A stretch of 64,000 nucleotides of DNA from Branchiostoma lanceolatum (lineage: Eukaryota > Chordata > Leptocardii > Amphioxiformes > Branchiostomatidae): NCBI RefSeq assembly GCF_035083965.1, contig NC_089738.1, positions 15,030,734 through 15,094,733 of the forward strand, written 5' to 3'. The notes beneath the pieces are model-generated. The model worked only from the letters and a program-made list of their open reading frames with translations, had not been told where the DNA came from and did no database searches. Made by a program: the position numbers and the translations under genes. The stretch's first letter is position 1; each line of letters begins with the position of its first letter. Positions 43,301 through 56,010 of the stretch are shown here, in pieces.

Positions 43301-44425
43301 TTGGAGGACAGCAACCTTCACGTCACACTTTTTGTTTTACATTTTCTGCTCACACCACAGGCTCTTCAGCTAATGGTTGGCACGGTTCGGCACGGCACAT
43401 CAGCGGTTGGCACGCTTCAGTCTTCAAATGTTTTTTCTCATCGTTAAAACGCTCGTTGTGTTAATGCTTAAGGAGAGGAGCACTTTCATCACATTTTCAT
43501 TTCATCACATGAAAAGTGCGCCAAAGGAAATCTGAAAAGCAATTTGGGAATTCTTATACGATGCTTCGCGGCGCGAAGACATCGGTCATGACCTGCCCCC
43601 GGCGACATTTCCATCGCCGTGACCATTTTGGCTTTTGCAGTCTTATGCTTCGGTCTCAATACCAATCCGTGGCCCGGCCGGGCTGTTTGCAAAAGCGAAA
43701 AATAACCAATGCATATCAAGAAAATACACAAAATATGGTTAGGAGTACATTTTTTCCTGTTTTGTGTCTTATGTTGTCTTTTATGACATATTTGTCGTTC
43801 CAAAAAAGCTTAGTCATATCTTGACATGATAGAAAATGATCCTCTTGAAATACATTTTTAAGTGTAAACATGAAAACCTTCCTAAACATCTCGGAGTTCT
43901 TCGCTGATGCCCCTGGCATTTTCAGCAGTAATGCTCTCGGTGTTTTGGAGATCAGTAGCAGATCGGTCACCTGGCCCCGTCCAATTGGATGGGGTAGGTT
44001 TCCAGGTGAGAAAGACTCTCGATTTTTAAACTGGCCATGCGCGACATTCTAGCGATTAACAAACATGGCCGACGCGCGTCGACTGTGTGACAGGGGCTTA
44101 AGGGCCGTGTCGCCTCGCCGCTTTGTAAAAAAACTGTCAGAACTGTAACAATTATCAGAACATTTCCAGGATGATTTCCCGTCGGGAAGATCCCACGTTC
44201 CCTATATGACATGTGGCGTCCACTACAATTAGTTCTAAGACTGCTTAAGTAGCACTCAGACAGCAAAATACTCGTCAAGAGCTTCAAAAAATCAGAAACA
44301 GCAACTTAACGTCAGTCGCAGTTCGCGCAGCGTCACCCACTCTAATCAGATTTGCTCCCACCGGAAAGGCATTGTAGCGCTATGAATGAGCTTATTAACG
44401 TAAAACCATGGTGGGGAGTAAAAAC
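40380..44425. other. Intergenic stretch without supported genes
   Basis: ORFs up to about 110 codons occur on both strands, but none shows a recognisable domain, conserved motif or matching exon partner. The stretch holds dispersed repeat fragments near 40725, 41731 and 42815. No promoter or RNA gene could be identified. Confidence 0.5.
40725..40790 (+). repeat. Short dispersed repeat (TCTGTATCTATATA...GTAACACACCAGCTT)
   Basis: A block of about 65 bases that recurs near 41731-41765 (partial), 44585-44650 and 49372-49470, always in the same orientation. Best-conserved parts are CTGTATCTATATA, GGTATAAC and GCGTAACACACCAGCTT, often followed by GCAGGCACGC. Origin unknown. Confidence 0.75.
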
Positions 44426-44550
44426 ACTCTACTGGGCGTAACGACAACTTCCAGTATGAAATTTGTCACAGGTCTTTGAATGCCTTAATTAAGACAGGAT
44501 TTTGAATGACAAATTTCATGACGAAAGTTGTCGGCACGCCCAGTGGAGTG
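44426..44550. mobile_element. 125-bp MITE with CACTCTACTGGGCG ends
   Basis: CACTCTACTGGGCGTAACGACAACTT...ATGAAATTTGTCA reads inverted at the right as TGACAAATTTCAT...AAGTTGTC...CGCCCAGTGGAGTG. Confidence 0.85.
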
Positions 44551-44939
44551 TTGGTTCACGGCACGGTCACGTTCGCCGTAGGCCGCATCTGTATCTATAT
44601 ATTTAGTATAACCACCTTTCGGCGTAACACGCCAGCTTTGCAGGCACGCACCGCGAAATCAGCGAACGACCCGTACTACAATTTTGTTGTCGTTTAATTT
44701 ACATGCAGGATGTGACGGAACCAACCGCAATGAAGGATCTAACACAGGAAAAAGGATAGTGATCTCAAACCAGTTTAGCTCAAATGAACTCAATGAACAG
44801 ATGAGCCAATCTTCCACTGGTCGCGACAGAGAAGACAGACGCTATGTACAGTATTTACAGGTCATTGTACCAGGGAAATTCCCCTAGCTCTTTTCGACAA
44901 GCACAATTGACGTGTCGACAGTGGACCGCGGCTTAACGT

Positions 44940-45070
44940 CCCGTCCTGAGGACTGCGACCCTTTCCGGTAGCGTGCCTGTCAGGTCAGCGACACAGCCGG
45001 GATCGAAGCCGGGGCTTCTAGTTCCAGAGGCAAGATCGCTAACCACTGGACTAAGCACGCTACCACATCG
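44940..45070 (-). mobile_element. tRNA-derived SINE fragment
   Basis: Read on the minus strand, GTAGCGTGCTTAGTCCAGTGG TTAGCG resembles a pol III A box and, about 40 bases on, GGCTTCGATCCCGG resembles a B box. The intervening sequence does not fold convincingly as a functional tRNA, so a tRNA-derived SINE is the better call. Confidence 0.55.
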
Positions 45071-46593
45071 TTTTCGGTAACAAGACAGCTGAATTTTGTA
45101 CGAGACGTGAACGACTGACTCAGGACAACCGGGATGCTTGACGTTTCTCTTCCTCTCTTCTCTTTCCTTCCTTCTGTTTGCGATCGTGGGACGACCATGC
45201 GCGCACGTCGAATGTGACATTGCCGTTAATGGCAGCACAGCAGCTGATTTATTACGCGTGGTCCAGCAGTAAGTGACCCTGCCAAACGACCAGGAGGTAG
45301 AGAATGCGAATTTCGCTCATTGCTGTTGATTCAACTTGAAATGCTACCGGGGGTGGTTTAATTCGTTCAGAGACAGAAAGCTGAGCAAATGCCGTAGCGC
45401 TTGTCAAAAAGAGCAAGAGAAATTTTCACCGGTACATTGAACTGTGCTCTTCCGCTGGTTTGATTTGGAGCGAAAGACAGACAGGATGCGGTGATCTTAA
45501 GTTAACAAAGGCAGGCGGACTATATGTAGTGCATATCGAACTATATATCGTCTGTGTTCGCTCAAGGCCATCAGAAGAGTCGCAACCTGAAACTTGATCA
45601 AAATACAATCCACTTTCAGTGCTACTTTGGCTTTGCACTTGGAAAAGCGGCAAGAACCGTTACCGTTTGAACAAACATAAAATTCAGCTCTCCCAGACGA
45701 TTTCGAGAGACCGCCTCACCCCAGTTTCCCTTGGCAAGGTGGGACCCAAAAGTGAACAGAAATAAAGGCAACGAGGCGACTAACAACATTGCCTCTTAGC
45801 CATCTGGTTAGACCAATCCCTGTGAATTTTGTCTCTGTGGATGCATTTTGATACACTCTGGACAAACTTGAGACGGCGCGTTTCACAGATGGTGAGACGG
45901 TTCCGCCGCTTTCCAATCTCCGGTACACGGTGCCATTGTTTAAACCTGTTCTCATCAGTTCCTGATCAAAAGTTGAGCTGTCTTTGGGGAAAATATTTGC
46001 GGAACATATGGACATGTATCAAACAACTAAGAAACGAGAACGTCGCACACAGATACGGCAAGTCCCCCGCCCGCGCGCCCGAAACCCGCGGAGACCCCAC
46101 CGTACAAAAGTGTTCTACTTACCGTTCGAACGACTCTCTGGGCTGGAACTGACTGGACGGCCTGTTTTCAGCGTTTCTTATATCTGCCATGAAAGATGGT
46201 GGGCGTTGGTGGGCGGACATCAGAGGCTCATACCTTATTAGGGAAATAATCTTCCTGGGGTGTGTACCTATCATGTTTCGTCAGCCTAGCCCTTCTGCGT
46301 GGGAACGACGTCGATAAAGGGCGTCATGGGTAATATCAAGTTGTTGACAATGGTTTCATCAATCTGAGGACGTCGAACCAAAAGTTCAAGAACTCTTTGA
46401 AAAAAGTTGACATTATGTAAGTAGAACTTGAGCTTGACACCGCTTGAGCTTGAGTATCACAACTTGACACCGCCGTCAACATCGGTTAGGCCGGCGCACC
46501 GCAGTACAGCAGGAAAACAGCTCGCCTGACGATCGAGTCTGCGAGCTCTGAAAGGGCATATTCGGCAGCAATACGACCAGTTTTCTCCAGTAC

Positions 46594-46795
46594 TGTAAAT
46601 TAAATGCATTTAAGTTCGCTTGGTTTTTATTTCGCGCTGAGGCGAGAATGGCGTGTTCGCGGTAGTTTTAGATTGGCGGCAGCGCTATAGTCACATACTG
46701 CTACAGTATTGGACTAAAATGTTTGCGATGGATTTAAGTTCGCAGTGAAACGGTCGCCGCGAAAACCGCGAACATAAAACCACGGCGAACATGTC
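46594..46795. mobile_element. MITE, TTCGCGGTGGTTTTA family
   Basis: ACTGTAAATTAAATGCATTT then AAGTTCGCTTGG, TTATTTCGCGCTGAGGCGA and GTGTTCGCGGTAGTTTTA, with the inverted partner AACCGCGAACATAAAACC at the right. Same family as 39385-39541. Confidence 0.75.
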
Positions 46796-48475
46796 TGCAC
46801 TGCGCGCGATGTTAGGGATCGGCTGATGTTCGCAAGTCACCGAGCCCAGACCAATGCAATGGGACAGGGCTAGGGTGGATTTTCAGGCTAAATATACGCT
46901 CGAATATCTGGTGATTTTAACATTCAGGGGCCTTCTGCCGATCAACAAATTCGACCGCAGGTCGTTGACAGAGTGACGTCGGGTTCGACATGTTAAGTAG
47001 TGTGGCGCCATGACGCAACCGGCCTGTCACTTCTGTTTGTTTGTTTGTTTGTTTGTTTTTATTACATACCCGGCGAACCGCCTCATGGCGTCACACACCT
47101 GGTTTGTACTGAAGAGTACAAGCTACATATTCGGACAGATTTATTTGAAACACACACACGCACGTCGAAATGGACCCCTACCCTTTTCGCCAAGTGCGGT
47201 TGGTTCTTTGACGTTCCCCAGGTGTCTCTTCAAACACAGAACCTCCATTTAACTGTCCTAGGGACGTCCATCATTGACGCTAGGTACTCATTCACACCTC
47301 AGTCGGGTAAGAAATTTGGTGTATCCATTTAATTATTCGAGGGACGTCCCTGGCTGGAGCTAGTAAGTCGAGAGAGCAAATTGGTATAAAATGCCTTTCC
47401 CAAAGGCGCAACATCGGGACCTGTCATGGATTCGAACTCAGTATATGGTAGACTGGTTTATTTTGTCATCATCATTTGACAGACAAGCCTCATGGCAGCC
47501 ATTACGAGGCTGAATTGCGAGGCAAAATAAAACATAGTTCATTGTAGTTTACACAGCTTTCAGGCATCGATTAAAAGTTTTTAGACAATCAATATCAGTT
47601 AAAACATTTACTTAGACCATTTAAAATATTTCACAATCACTCTCTTAGGGATTGCCTCGGGACAAACAATGCTAGGAAATGTGACTGTGCCTCGGGACAA
47701 ACAATGCTAGGAAATATATCCGGGGGTTCTTAGTCAACAACCCTAACCACAACGCCAGCGTGCCACCACATCCTGGAAGTGGATGCAGTCTTTTGGATGG
47801 GACGCCAAGCTGGAGGTCCCGAGTTTCAGCAAACGCCGCATATCAATTACTTTCAGAACCCACCACAGCTATCTGGAGGAGTAGGGGGTGCGCCCCGGTG
47901 TGGAATGACTCGAAACCAATCCAGATTGCGCGGCTTGTACTTAAGAGCTGGTGTAGTGTGTCAGGCCATTTGACGATCATGCACTATACAAAACAAAGAA
48001 TCAGAAACAATGTTGCAAACTTAGCGCGGGTGCTCTTCAACTATTCATTTTAGGACAATTGTCGCTTCGTTGTTTCTTCTGTTTGCGGATGTTGTTTCTT
48101 ACATAGCTTAGCTACTTTTGTATGTAAAAGATGATCCTTCGGCTTCTTTATGAATTAGCTGATAGTGCTGATCTGATTGCATTTTCATTCCCTCTATATC
48201 AGTTTATAAGTCGCTAGTAGAGTGTGAATCGACAAGCGTTCCTTTCGTAATGTAATGCATCACTCTCTGATCGACATAATTGTGTCTAGCACTTTACGGC
48301 TTTGTTCTATCCCCGTCGGGTTTTTAAAAACATCATACTTTTTATCTTTGTAGCCACGATGTGTATCATCTTTATAATATTCATGAAATTCGTACCGTAC
48401 TCCATCATAATGTGTTTTACAGATCTGACAATGCTGCTTAATGGCTGCATCCAGGCTGTTTCAGAGAGATAACGC

Positions 48476-48710
48476 CTGTTCTCATTTAAATGTACACATT
48501 TTGTAATCTCCGTTACCGATTGAAATAAGACGTTCCTGGCATTAGGATATGCCACATATAAGATGTCAAACTGTAGTTTTTATGACGACTTAAAACTTTT
48601 CTAGCTTTTAAAAACGGCAGTTTGGTACCTTATATGTGGCATATCTTAATGTCAGGAACGTCTTACTTCTAACGGAGATTACAAAATGTGTACATTTAAA
48701 TGAGAACGAG
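48476..48710. mobile_element. MITE, CTCGTTCTCATT family, copy 2
   Basis: The full-length partner of 39577-39810, with the same CATTTAAATGTACACATTTT ends and GCCACATATAAG inner arms. It lies 29 bases from another MITE (48740-48997). Confidence 0.9.
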
Positions 48711-48739
48711 TGATAAACGACAGCGAAAAAACACTTCTA

Positions 48740-48997
48740 AAGCCCCCACCTTACTGGACCCGCGTCACGTTGGCGACCTCGCTGCGACCTGGCAATTTGA
48801 CAGAGCTCTCAAGAAATCTTATCGATAAAAAACTTTTTAAAATAATTTTTTACAATTTGTGTGTTTGTTTGGTTGTCTTTTTGGTCATAGTTGCACGTTT
48901 TGCACGATATTCCCACTAGAAAGTCAAGGGTAACACAAGTCCAATCTAGAACGCAGCGAGGCCGCAAATGTGCCGCGGGTCCAGAGATATAAGGGCT
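48740..48997. mobile_element. MITE, AAGCCCC family, copy 2
   Basis: AAGCCCCCACCTTACTGGAC at the left and a decayed complement at the right. It shares GGTTGTCTTTTTGGTCATA, GATATTCCCA and AAGTCAAGGGTAACACAA with 5948-6193. Confidence 0.85.
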
Positions 48998-49896
48998 GTA
49001 CACGTGTGATCTTTAACCACGTTGACAAAACCAACGCATTGCACTATATTCCCGACCCACTCCACACGTGCGGTCTTGCGTAGGAGTACAACTTTTCCCT
49101 TAACCCGCATTATCTAACTGTGAGCCAAGTGCTTGACTTCTGAGAAAGACCGCAATGAGATAGACAGTAAAGGGACCGTTAAACAAATTGCTTTCCGTGG
49201 TATGGCTGAATGGTACCTAACAAAATGTCATTCCTTGTTATGAATACATGAAGAGAGAGACAAAGTCATACCATGTTTGACTGCATGCGTTCCTTTCTTT
49301 AACGTGTCCCGAAACTTGTTGTACATTTTTGCACAGTCCGCGAAGCAAACAGCCGCACATTAGGAGGAACATCTGTATCTGTATCTATATCTATATAACC
49401 TTTACAACTCAACCGCCATTCGGCGTAACACACCAGCTTCGCAGGCACGCGGCGCGGCAGCAGCTAGTTGTATTACACCGAAAAGATCAAATAACTGTTT
49501 ACTCTGGTGTATCAAATACTGACAATTATCACTTCTCATTATCAGCCATAAAACAAATATCTGACATGTTCACACAGTCGTTCCACACATGATGCTTTCT
49601 TTCCTACTCTTATTATTAATAAGTGTGGTGGGTTGTTTAATGTGCTCGAGTTGCAGCTCCCCACAGACACGGAACCTCTTAACAGTTATTGGATGACAAT
49701 GAGAATCTTGTCATTACTCCATGTCGACCTTTACTTTATTTCGTAATCTTTAACTAAACCGACACAACCAAGAAACACAGCCCAAGAGAGCTGAAACATT
49801 TCCTTCCTCATTGTTTCCTTTGTACGTGCAACCTTAAGCGTACTCCTCAGCTCAGTGGGCCTTTTATACTTCAAATTTGATTTTTGTTTGCGGAGT

Positions 49897-49924
49897 GGGA
49901 GTGTGTGTCTGTGTGTGTTATGTG

Positions 49925-49955
<31 letters not shown>

Positions 49956-50010
49956 TTGTGTGTATGTTTGTGTGAGTGTCTGTGTTTGTGCGTGCGTGTA
50001 TGTGTGTAAG
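49897..50010. repeat. (TG)n microsatellite
   Basis: An interrupted TGTGTG run with TTTG and TATG variants. Confidence 0.9.
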
Positions 50011-50562
50011 TCTTGTGGATCCAAAAGCCTAAAAATACATCAATGGATTACAGAAGCGTCAGTACGTCCTGAGGCAGGCACATGGAGACTTACGGTATGA
50101 AAGTCCACAGTTACGGAAATAGCGACATCTGCCATAAGATAGTTTGTTTAAGAAGATCTAGAGAACAAATATCACAGGATAAGCTTTGAACGATAACACT
50201 GTTGACCTGTCTGGGGATAATAGTGACCTTAGTAGTGTTACTTAGTAAAGATCATCGTCGCACCGAACTTCGCTTGAACTTGGGCTTTCCAAACATCTTG
50301 GGTTTTGCAAGGCTTAAAAAGAGTACGTGCAGTTCTTATCGATACGGGATTCGTGAAGGTCATGCGCCTAGAACTACCGTCTCCTACCACGATGTCTAAA
50401 GATGTTTAAACCCTTGTCGCTTGCCCTTCAATTCTTCTTGAATATGGGTTTCCAAAGATGAAGAAAGAAAACAACCAGAGAGGTGTTTAGTTTTCAGACA
50501 AAAATGCTATTGATTGTTATTGTGCCAGAAACGTATCTCATCCCCTTGGGGCACATAACAGG

Positions 50563-50653
50563 TTTTGAAGAACAAGCGGCTGGAGTATATCAAACTTTAC
50601 CTTAGCAAGCTGATGTCAAACAGAAAAGACACTGTGGTGTTAGCATCTAAAGT
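50563..50653 (+). repeat. 91-bp flank repeat, copy 1
   Basis: TTTGAAGAACAAGCGGCTGG...TATATCAAACTTTACCTTAG...GTGGTGTTAGCATCTAA. It recurs at 53529-53619 with about ten differences, bracketing the minisatellite blocks. Confidence 0.9.
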
Positions 50654-50799
50654 CTTGTTGAAAGCTTTAGCGGGATTCAACTTCAGTTGGCTTACACATC
50701 ACACACCCGGTAAAAGGTTCCTGGTTTTATTTTCGGTTCGCGACATTTTCAAAAAGGTCCAGGTATATTCTGACAGACCGTCGTTCTTCACTAGAGGCA

Positions 50800-51600
50800 A
50801 GACTGGACACCAAGGGATTACTAACCACTATTCAGCACCAGGGACAGAACTGGACACCAAGGGATCATTGACCGTCATTCAACAAGAACGCTATCCTTCA
50901 CCATTGAAAGGACTGAATACCAAGGGACCACTATCAATCATTCAGCACCAGGGACAGGACTGGACACCAAGGGACCACTGACCACCATTCAGCACCAGGG
51001 ACAGGACTGGACACCAAGGGCAACTAACCATTATTCAGGGACAGGACTGGACGCCAAGAGATCGCTAACCACTAATCAGCACCAGGGACAGAACTGGACA
51101 GCAAAGGATCACTAATCATCATTCAGCATCAGGGACAGCACAGCAAAGGACCACTAACCACCTTTCAGCACCAGGGACAGAACTGGACACCAAGTTATCA
51201 CTGACCATCATTCAGCAAGAACGTTATCCTGCACCAGGGACAGGCCTGCACACCAAGGGATCACTGACCACCATTCAGCAAAGGGACAGAACTGGAGACC
51301 AAGTTATCACTGACCGCCATTCAGTACCAGGGACAGGACTGGACAACAAGGGATCACTAACCACCATTCATCACCAGGGACAGGACTGGACACCAAGGGA
51401 TCACTGACCCCCATTCAACACCAGGGACAGGACTGGACACCAAGGGATCACTGACCACCATTCAACACCAGTGACAGGACTGGACACCAAGGGATCACTA
51501 ACCCCCATTCAACACCAGGGACAGGACTGGACAACAAGGGACCACTAACCGTCATTCAGCAAGAAATTTATTCAGCACCAGGGACAGGGCTGACACAAGA
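50800..51600 (+). repeat. 44-45 bp minisatellite, block 1
   Basis: About 17 imperfect copies of a unit close to CATTCAGCACCAGGGACAGG + ACTGGACACCAAGGGATCAC + TAACCAC. Units vary in length and some are truncated. Confidence 0.95.
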
Positions 51601-52182
51601 GGAGCAATAGCGTAGTTTGTTCGTTAGTTCAGGCCTTTGTAGTGCCTAGTGTCACAATGGACAGCAAGATTGTGTTGTTGTCTCAGTAGCAGGGTGTATT
51701 TGTATAGAACAGGGGTGCTATCATTTCCCGTTTAACGTGCTCGAGGGACCTTCTACAACACGGGACCCCCATTTTACGTCCCTTACGAAAGACGGTGCAG
51801 CCCCAACCGAAATGTGCAGGCCCCGGGGCTTAAACCTGGTTTCCTAATTAGCAACTAATTGGACACGGGAGGTCAACGGTGAGCCTTCTACCAATTTTGA
51901 GTCACAGGTACATTCCTGCAAATACCATCAGTATACCATAATCTCCTGTCTATCAATTGTGTACTCATATCATCTGGGCAAATAGGTAGTAAGCTGTTTT
52001 TCATCCAGTAGGCTTATCGGATAAAAGGTGTCTGGGGAAGCGTCGGTTCACGACCTTTCCGAAAAAGCCAACTATACCCTTCATCTTCACGTAACAGCTG
52101 CAGACCATACTGTAAATACATTTAAGTTCGCGTGGTTTCTTATTTCGCGCTAATGCGAAAATGGGGTGTTCGCGGTGGTTTT
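51601..52182 (+). other. Spacer between minisatellite blocks, duplicated at 53630-54011
   Basis: It starts with a block also found at 26481-26560 (CTTTGTAGTGCCTAGTG, CAGTAGCAGGGT), then a SINE-like piece. A segment around 51938-52115 (CATAATCTCCTGTCTATCAA, GTCTGGGGAAGCGTCGGTTC, CACGACCTTTCCGAAAA) recurs at about 53840-54011. It ends with a truncated TTCGCGGTGGTTTTA MITE at 52108-52179, fused directly to the minisatellite. Confidence 0.8.
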
Positions 52183-53508
52183 AGGACTGGACACCAAGGG
52201 GCACTAACAATTATTCAGCACCAGGGACAGGACTGAACACCAGGGGATCATTAACCACCATTCAGCACCAGGAACAGGACTGGGCACCAATGGATCACTA
52301 ACTGTCATTCAGCACCAGGGACAGGACTGGACACCAAGGGATCACTAACCACCATCCAGCACCAGGGACAGGGCTGGACACCAAGGGATCACTAACCACC
52401 ATCCAGCACCAGGGACAGGACTGGACACCAAGAGATCACTAACCGTCATTCAGTACCAGGGACAGGACTGGACACAAAGAGATCGCTAACCACCATTCAG
52501 CACCAGGGACAGGACTGGACACCAAGGGACCACTAACCACCATTCAGCACCAGGGACAGGACTGGGCACCAAGGGACCACTAACCACCATTCAGCACCAG
52601 GGACAGCACTGGGCACCAAGGGATCACTAACCACCATTCAGCACCAGGGACAGGACTGGACACCAAGGGACCACCATTCAGCACAAGGGACAGGACTGGA
52701 CACCAAGGGACCACTGACTGTCATTCAGTACCAGGGACAGGACTGGACACCAAAGGATCACTGACCCCCATTCAACACCAGGGACAGGACTGGGCACCAA
52801 GGGACCACTAACCACCATTCAGCAGCAGGGACAGGACTGGACACCAAGGGACCACCATTCAACACCAGGGACAGAACTGGACACCAAAGGAAGACCATCC
52901 AGCACCAGGGACAGGACTGGACACCAAGTGATCACTAACCACCATCCAGCACCAGGGACAGGACTGGACACCAAGGGATCACTAACCACCATTCAGCACC
53001 AGGGACAGGACTGGGGATCACTGACCACCATCCAGCACCAGGGACAGGACTGGACACGAAGAGATCACTAACCACCATTCAGCACCAGGGACAGGACTGG
53101 GGATCACTGACCACCATTCAGCACAAGGGACAGGACTGGACACCAAGGGACCACTGACCATTATTCAGCACCAGTGACAGGACTGGACACCAAGGGATCA
53201 CTAACCGTCATTCAGCACCAGGGACAGGACTGGACACCAAGGGACCACTGACCATTATTCAGCACCAGTGACAGGACTGGACACCAAAGGATCACTAACC
53301 ACCATCCAGCACCATGGACAGGACTGGACACCAAGAGATCACTAACCGTCATTCAGTACCAGGGACAGGACTGGACACCAAGGGACCACCATTCAGCACA
53401 AGGGACAGGACTGGACACCAATGGACCACAAACCGTCATTCAGCGCCAGGGACAGGACACCAAGGGATCACTAACCGTCATTCAGTACCAGGGACAGGAC
53501 TGGACACC
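52183..53508 (+). repeat. 44-45 bp minisatellite, block 2
   Basis: About 29 copies of the same unit as block 1, some shortened (loss of the GGATCACTAACCAC part). The block is more homogeneous than block 1. Confidence 0.95.
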
Positions 53509-53528
53509 TCTCTCAGGATACATGCCAG

Positions 53529-53619
53529 GATTTGAAGAAAAAGCAGCTGAAATATATCAAACTTTACCTTAGCAAGCTGATGTCAAACAGCAAAGGCACT
53601 GTGGTGTTAGCATCTAAGA
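53529..53619 (+). repeat. 91-bp flank repeat, copy 2
   Basis: Direct copy of 50563-50653 (TTTGAAGAAAAAGCAGCTGA...GTGTTAGCATCTAA). Its position after block 2 shows that a larger segment including the minisatellite was duplicated. Confidence 0.9.
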
Positions 53620-54794
53620 GGGGGAATAGTGTCGTTCGTTCGTTCGTTCAGGCTCTCCAACATGGGACCCCCATTTTACGTCCCTTCCGAAAGACGGTGC
53701 AGCCCCAGCCGAAATGTGCAGACCCCGGGACTTGAATCTGGGTCTCCTAGTTACACACTAATTGGAAATAGGACTTCAACGGTGAGGCTTGTACCAATTG
53801 AGTCACGTGTACATCCCTACAAATACTATCAGTATACCATAATCTCCTGTCTATCAATTGCGTACTCATAACATCTGGACAAACAGGTAGTAAGCTGTTT
53901 TTCATGCAGTAGACTTATCCGATAAAAGGCGTCTGGGGAAGCGTCGGTTCACGACCTTTCCGAAAAGGCCAACTGTACCCTTCATCTTAACGTAACAGCT
54001 GCAGACCATAATCCCTGTCTATCACAATATCAAATGGCACACAAACATACATTTAGTTAGATTTTTAACCTCGATGTGTCCTTTCCCTTTGAATGTTGCG
54101 AAGGACAAGGGGAATGCTAGACGCGGCACATCAGAGAGCATATTTTAAAGTTCCCCTCTGCTAGAAACTGACACTATTCGTCGATACTCAGTGCGCTTAA
54201 AGTACAAAGACGGCTGTCACCCGAGCCTGCTACGCCTTCTACTTTAGATTTACCAGAGTTAACTTCCACATACTATGTGAATCCAGTGGATTGCAGGAAA
54301 GGTCATCGCCATTATACAGGTTTTAGGACACATTGAATGAGACAAACGCATCGCAATACGCGACACTGTTTCCAATGCAGTGTATACATTCTTCCGAGTT
54401 TGATATAATTCAAAATATGAATAAGAGGACCTTTGTAAAAAGTCAGAAAGTTTGAAAAGTTCAGTCCATTATATCGCCTTGTTTTTCCGTGGTTGGCAGT
54501 GCGTCTCCAAACCTTCGTCAAATCAAGACTGTGTCACATCCTTGGCATCTGGTGGTTCAAGAGGAACTTCAACTTCAACTTAGGAATACCCCCAGATGAC
54601 CCCGCGAGGGGCAAAGTAGGGGGGGGGTCCCGGGCTAAGGTGGGTAGGCCTCCAGCCTGGCACGGTAAGACTCAACGGTGGGAGCCATCATAACCGTGTC
54701 AGGCAGGGCATTCCACTGGGGAATGGTACGGGGGAAATCCGGGGAAGAATGAAGATCTCCTTGATAGAACAGGTCAGAAGCCGGTGGAAGTGAC

Positions 54795-55155
54795 CTTTAG
54801 GAGAAGAAAGTGGAGGTGGATAGGACACACTTTCAGAAAACCTCCATCATCCATCACGAGAGCAGCGCTGGAATGGAACCCTCAGGGGAAAAGATGGAGG
54901 AGGCGGCCACGGCTCTCTTGGAGGAGGGGTGTCAAAAATACCTAAACAGTGCCAAAACCTCATGGCAAGAGGTAAAGAGGACCGCCGGAAGCGGTAGAGA
55001 CAACTCATTGAGGCCTTACATTCATATCATTTAAAAGTTGCATTTCGCTTTAGAAGGATGACCCATTCAAGGGCTCCCTTGGAAATCAGTTACAATGTTA
55101 AGTTGGGACCACCCTAAAGATTAATAAATACATAAATAAATAAATAAATAAATTT
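54795..55155 (+). pseudogene. Degenerate 3' end of a LINE retrotransposon
   Basis: One frame from 54802 reads RRKWRWIGHTFRKPPSSITR, then ALEWNPQGKRWRRRPRLSWR. This is the sequence found at the C-terminal end of many invertebrate LINE reverse transcriptases. It is then broken by in-frame stops (TAA after KNT, TAA after GKR). It is followed by a variable region and an AATAAATA-type simple tail (55117-55153), typical of LINE 3' ends. The fragment is clearly dead. Confidence 0.8.
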
Positions 55156-55872
55156 ATAATCATAGATTCTAACCATGATTTTCTCTAATAAATTTGTTGG
55201 ATAATCACAAGTTATGCTGCTTAACATTCATTTAGGAAAATAATGGAGATATACGTTTTCAACCTTTTGTGTTAGGTAAATCATGACGTTTTCACGAAAA
55301 ACGAACAACATTGGATATGGCTCAGTTGCGATAACACTACTCACATGTTGCAACATCATCCGCGCATGCGCATTTCCGGTCAACTTTACAGGCTATCACG
55401 TATCCGGTATTGAACACGGCGGTTTACCGACACTTGTCCGCTAAACTTAATCGGCGATCCATCCGAGTCATGTTTGAACAAGCAACCCCAAAACTACGCA
55501 AATATAGTTACACAAAGCGCACTATCCGGCATCTAACACATCTATATAACTATATATAGTATGTCACGTTAACGTTACATGAAACATAACCCGCGCTAGC
55601 AGGATGACAGGATGAAGTGAATGACGCTCGACAAACGGAGGCGACCTTTTCGAATCTCCTTTCAATAAGACCTGCAAAAGGTTAGTTGCACGGCAGGCTT
55701 TAGTGCGTTAATCCCAGCATGACAAGTAAAGCCACTCATAATCTACATGGATCAATGGCTTAACCCAATTTCCACTTAGCTGTCATTTACTTTTTAGTTG
55801 ATTTTCCTCTTCAATCTTTTACATCGGCTTTATCGTCCCAGCATTTCTTTTTTAACCCTTTCTCTCGCCCCC

Positions 55873-55915
55873 GTCTCTCTCTCCCTCCCTCTCCCTCCCT
55901 CTCCCTCTCCCTCTC

Positions 55916-56002
<87 letters not shown>

Positions 56003-56010
56003 TTCTCTCT
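55873..56010. repeat. (CT)n microsatellite
   Basis: TCTCTC/CCCTCT, becoming a pure CT run of about 80 bases. The Arg-Glu dipeptide ORFs on the minus strand are products of this repeat. Confidence 0.95.

Noticed and set aside
44940..45070. Functional tRNA gene on the minus strand
   Set aside because: A- and B-box-like motifs exist, but I could not draw a proper cloverleaf with paired acceptor and anticodon stems; a tRNA-derived SINE is more likely.
45716..46015. 99-codon minus-strand ORF, Ser/Thr-containing
   Set aside because: No recognisable domain, no conserved motif, and no matching exon with splice signals on either side.
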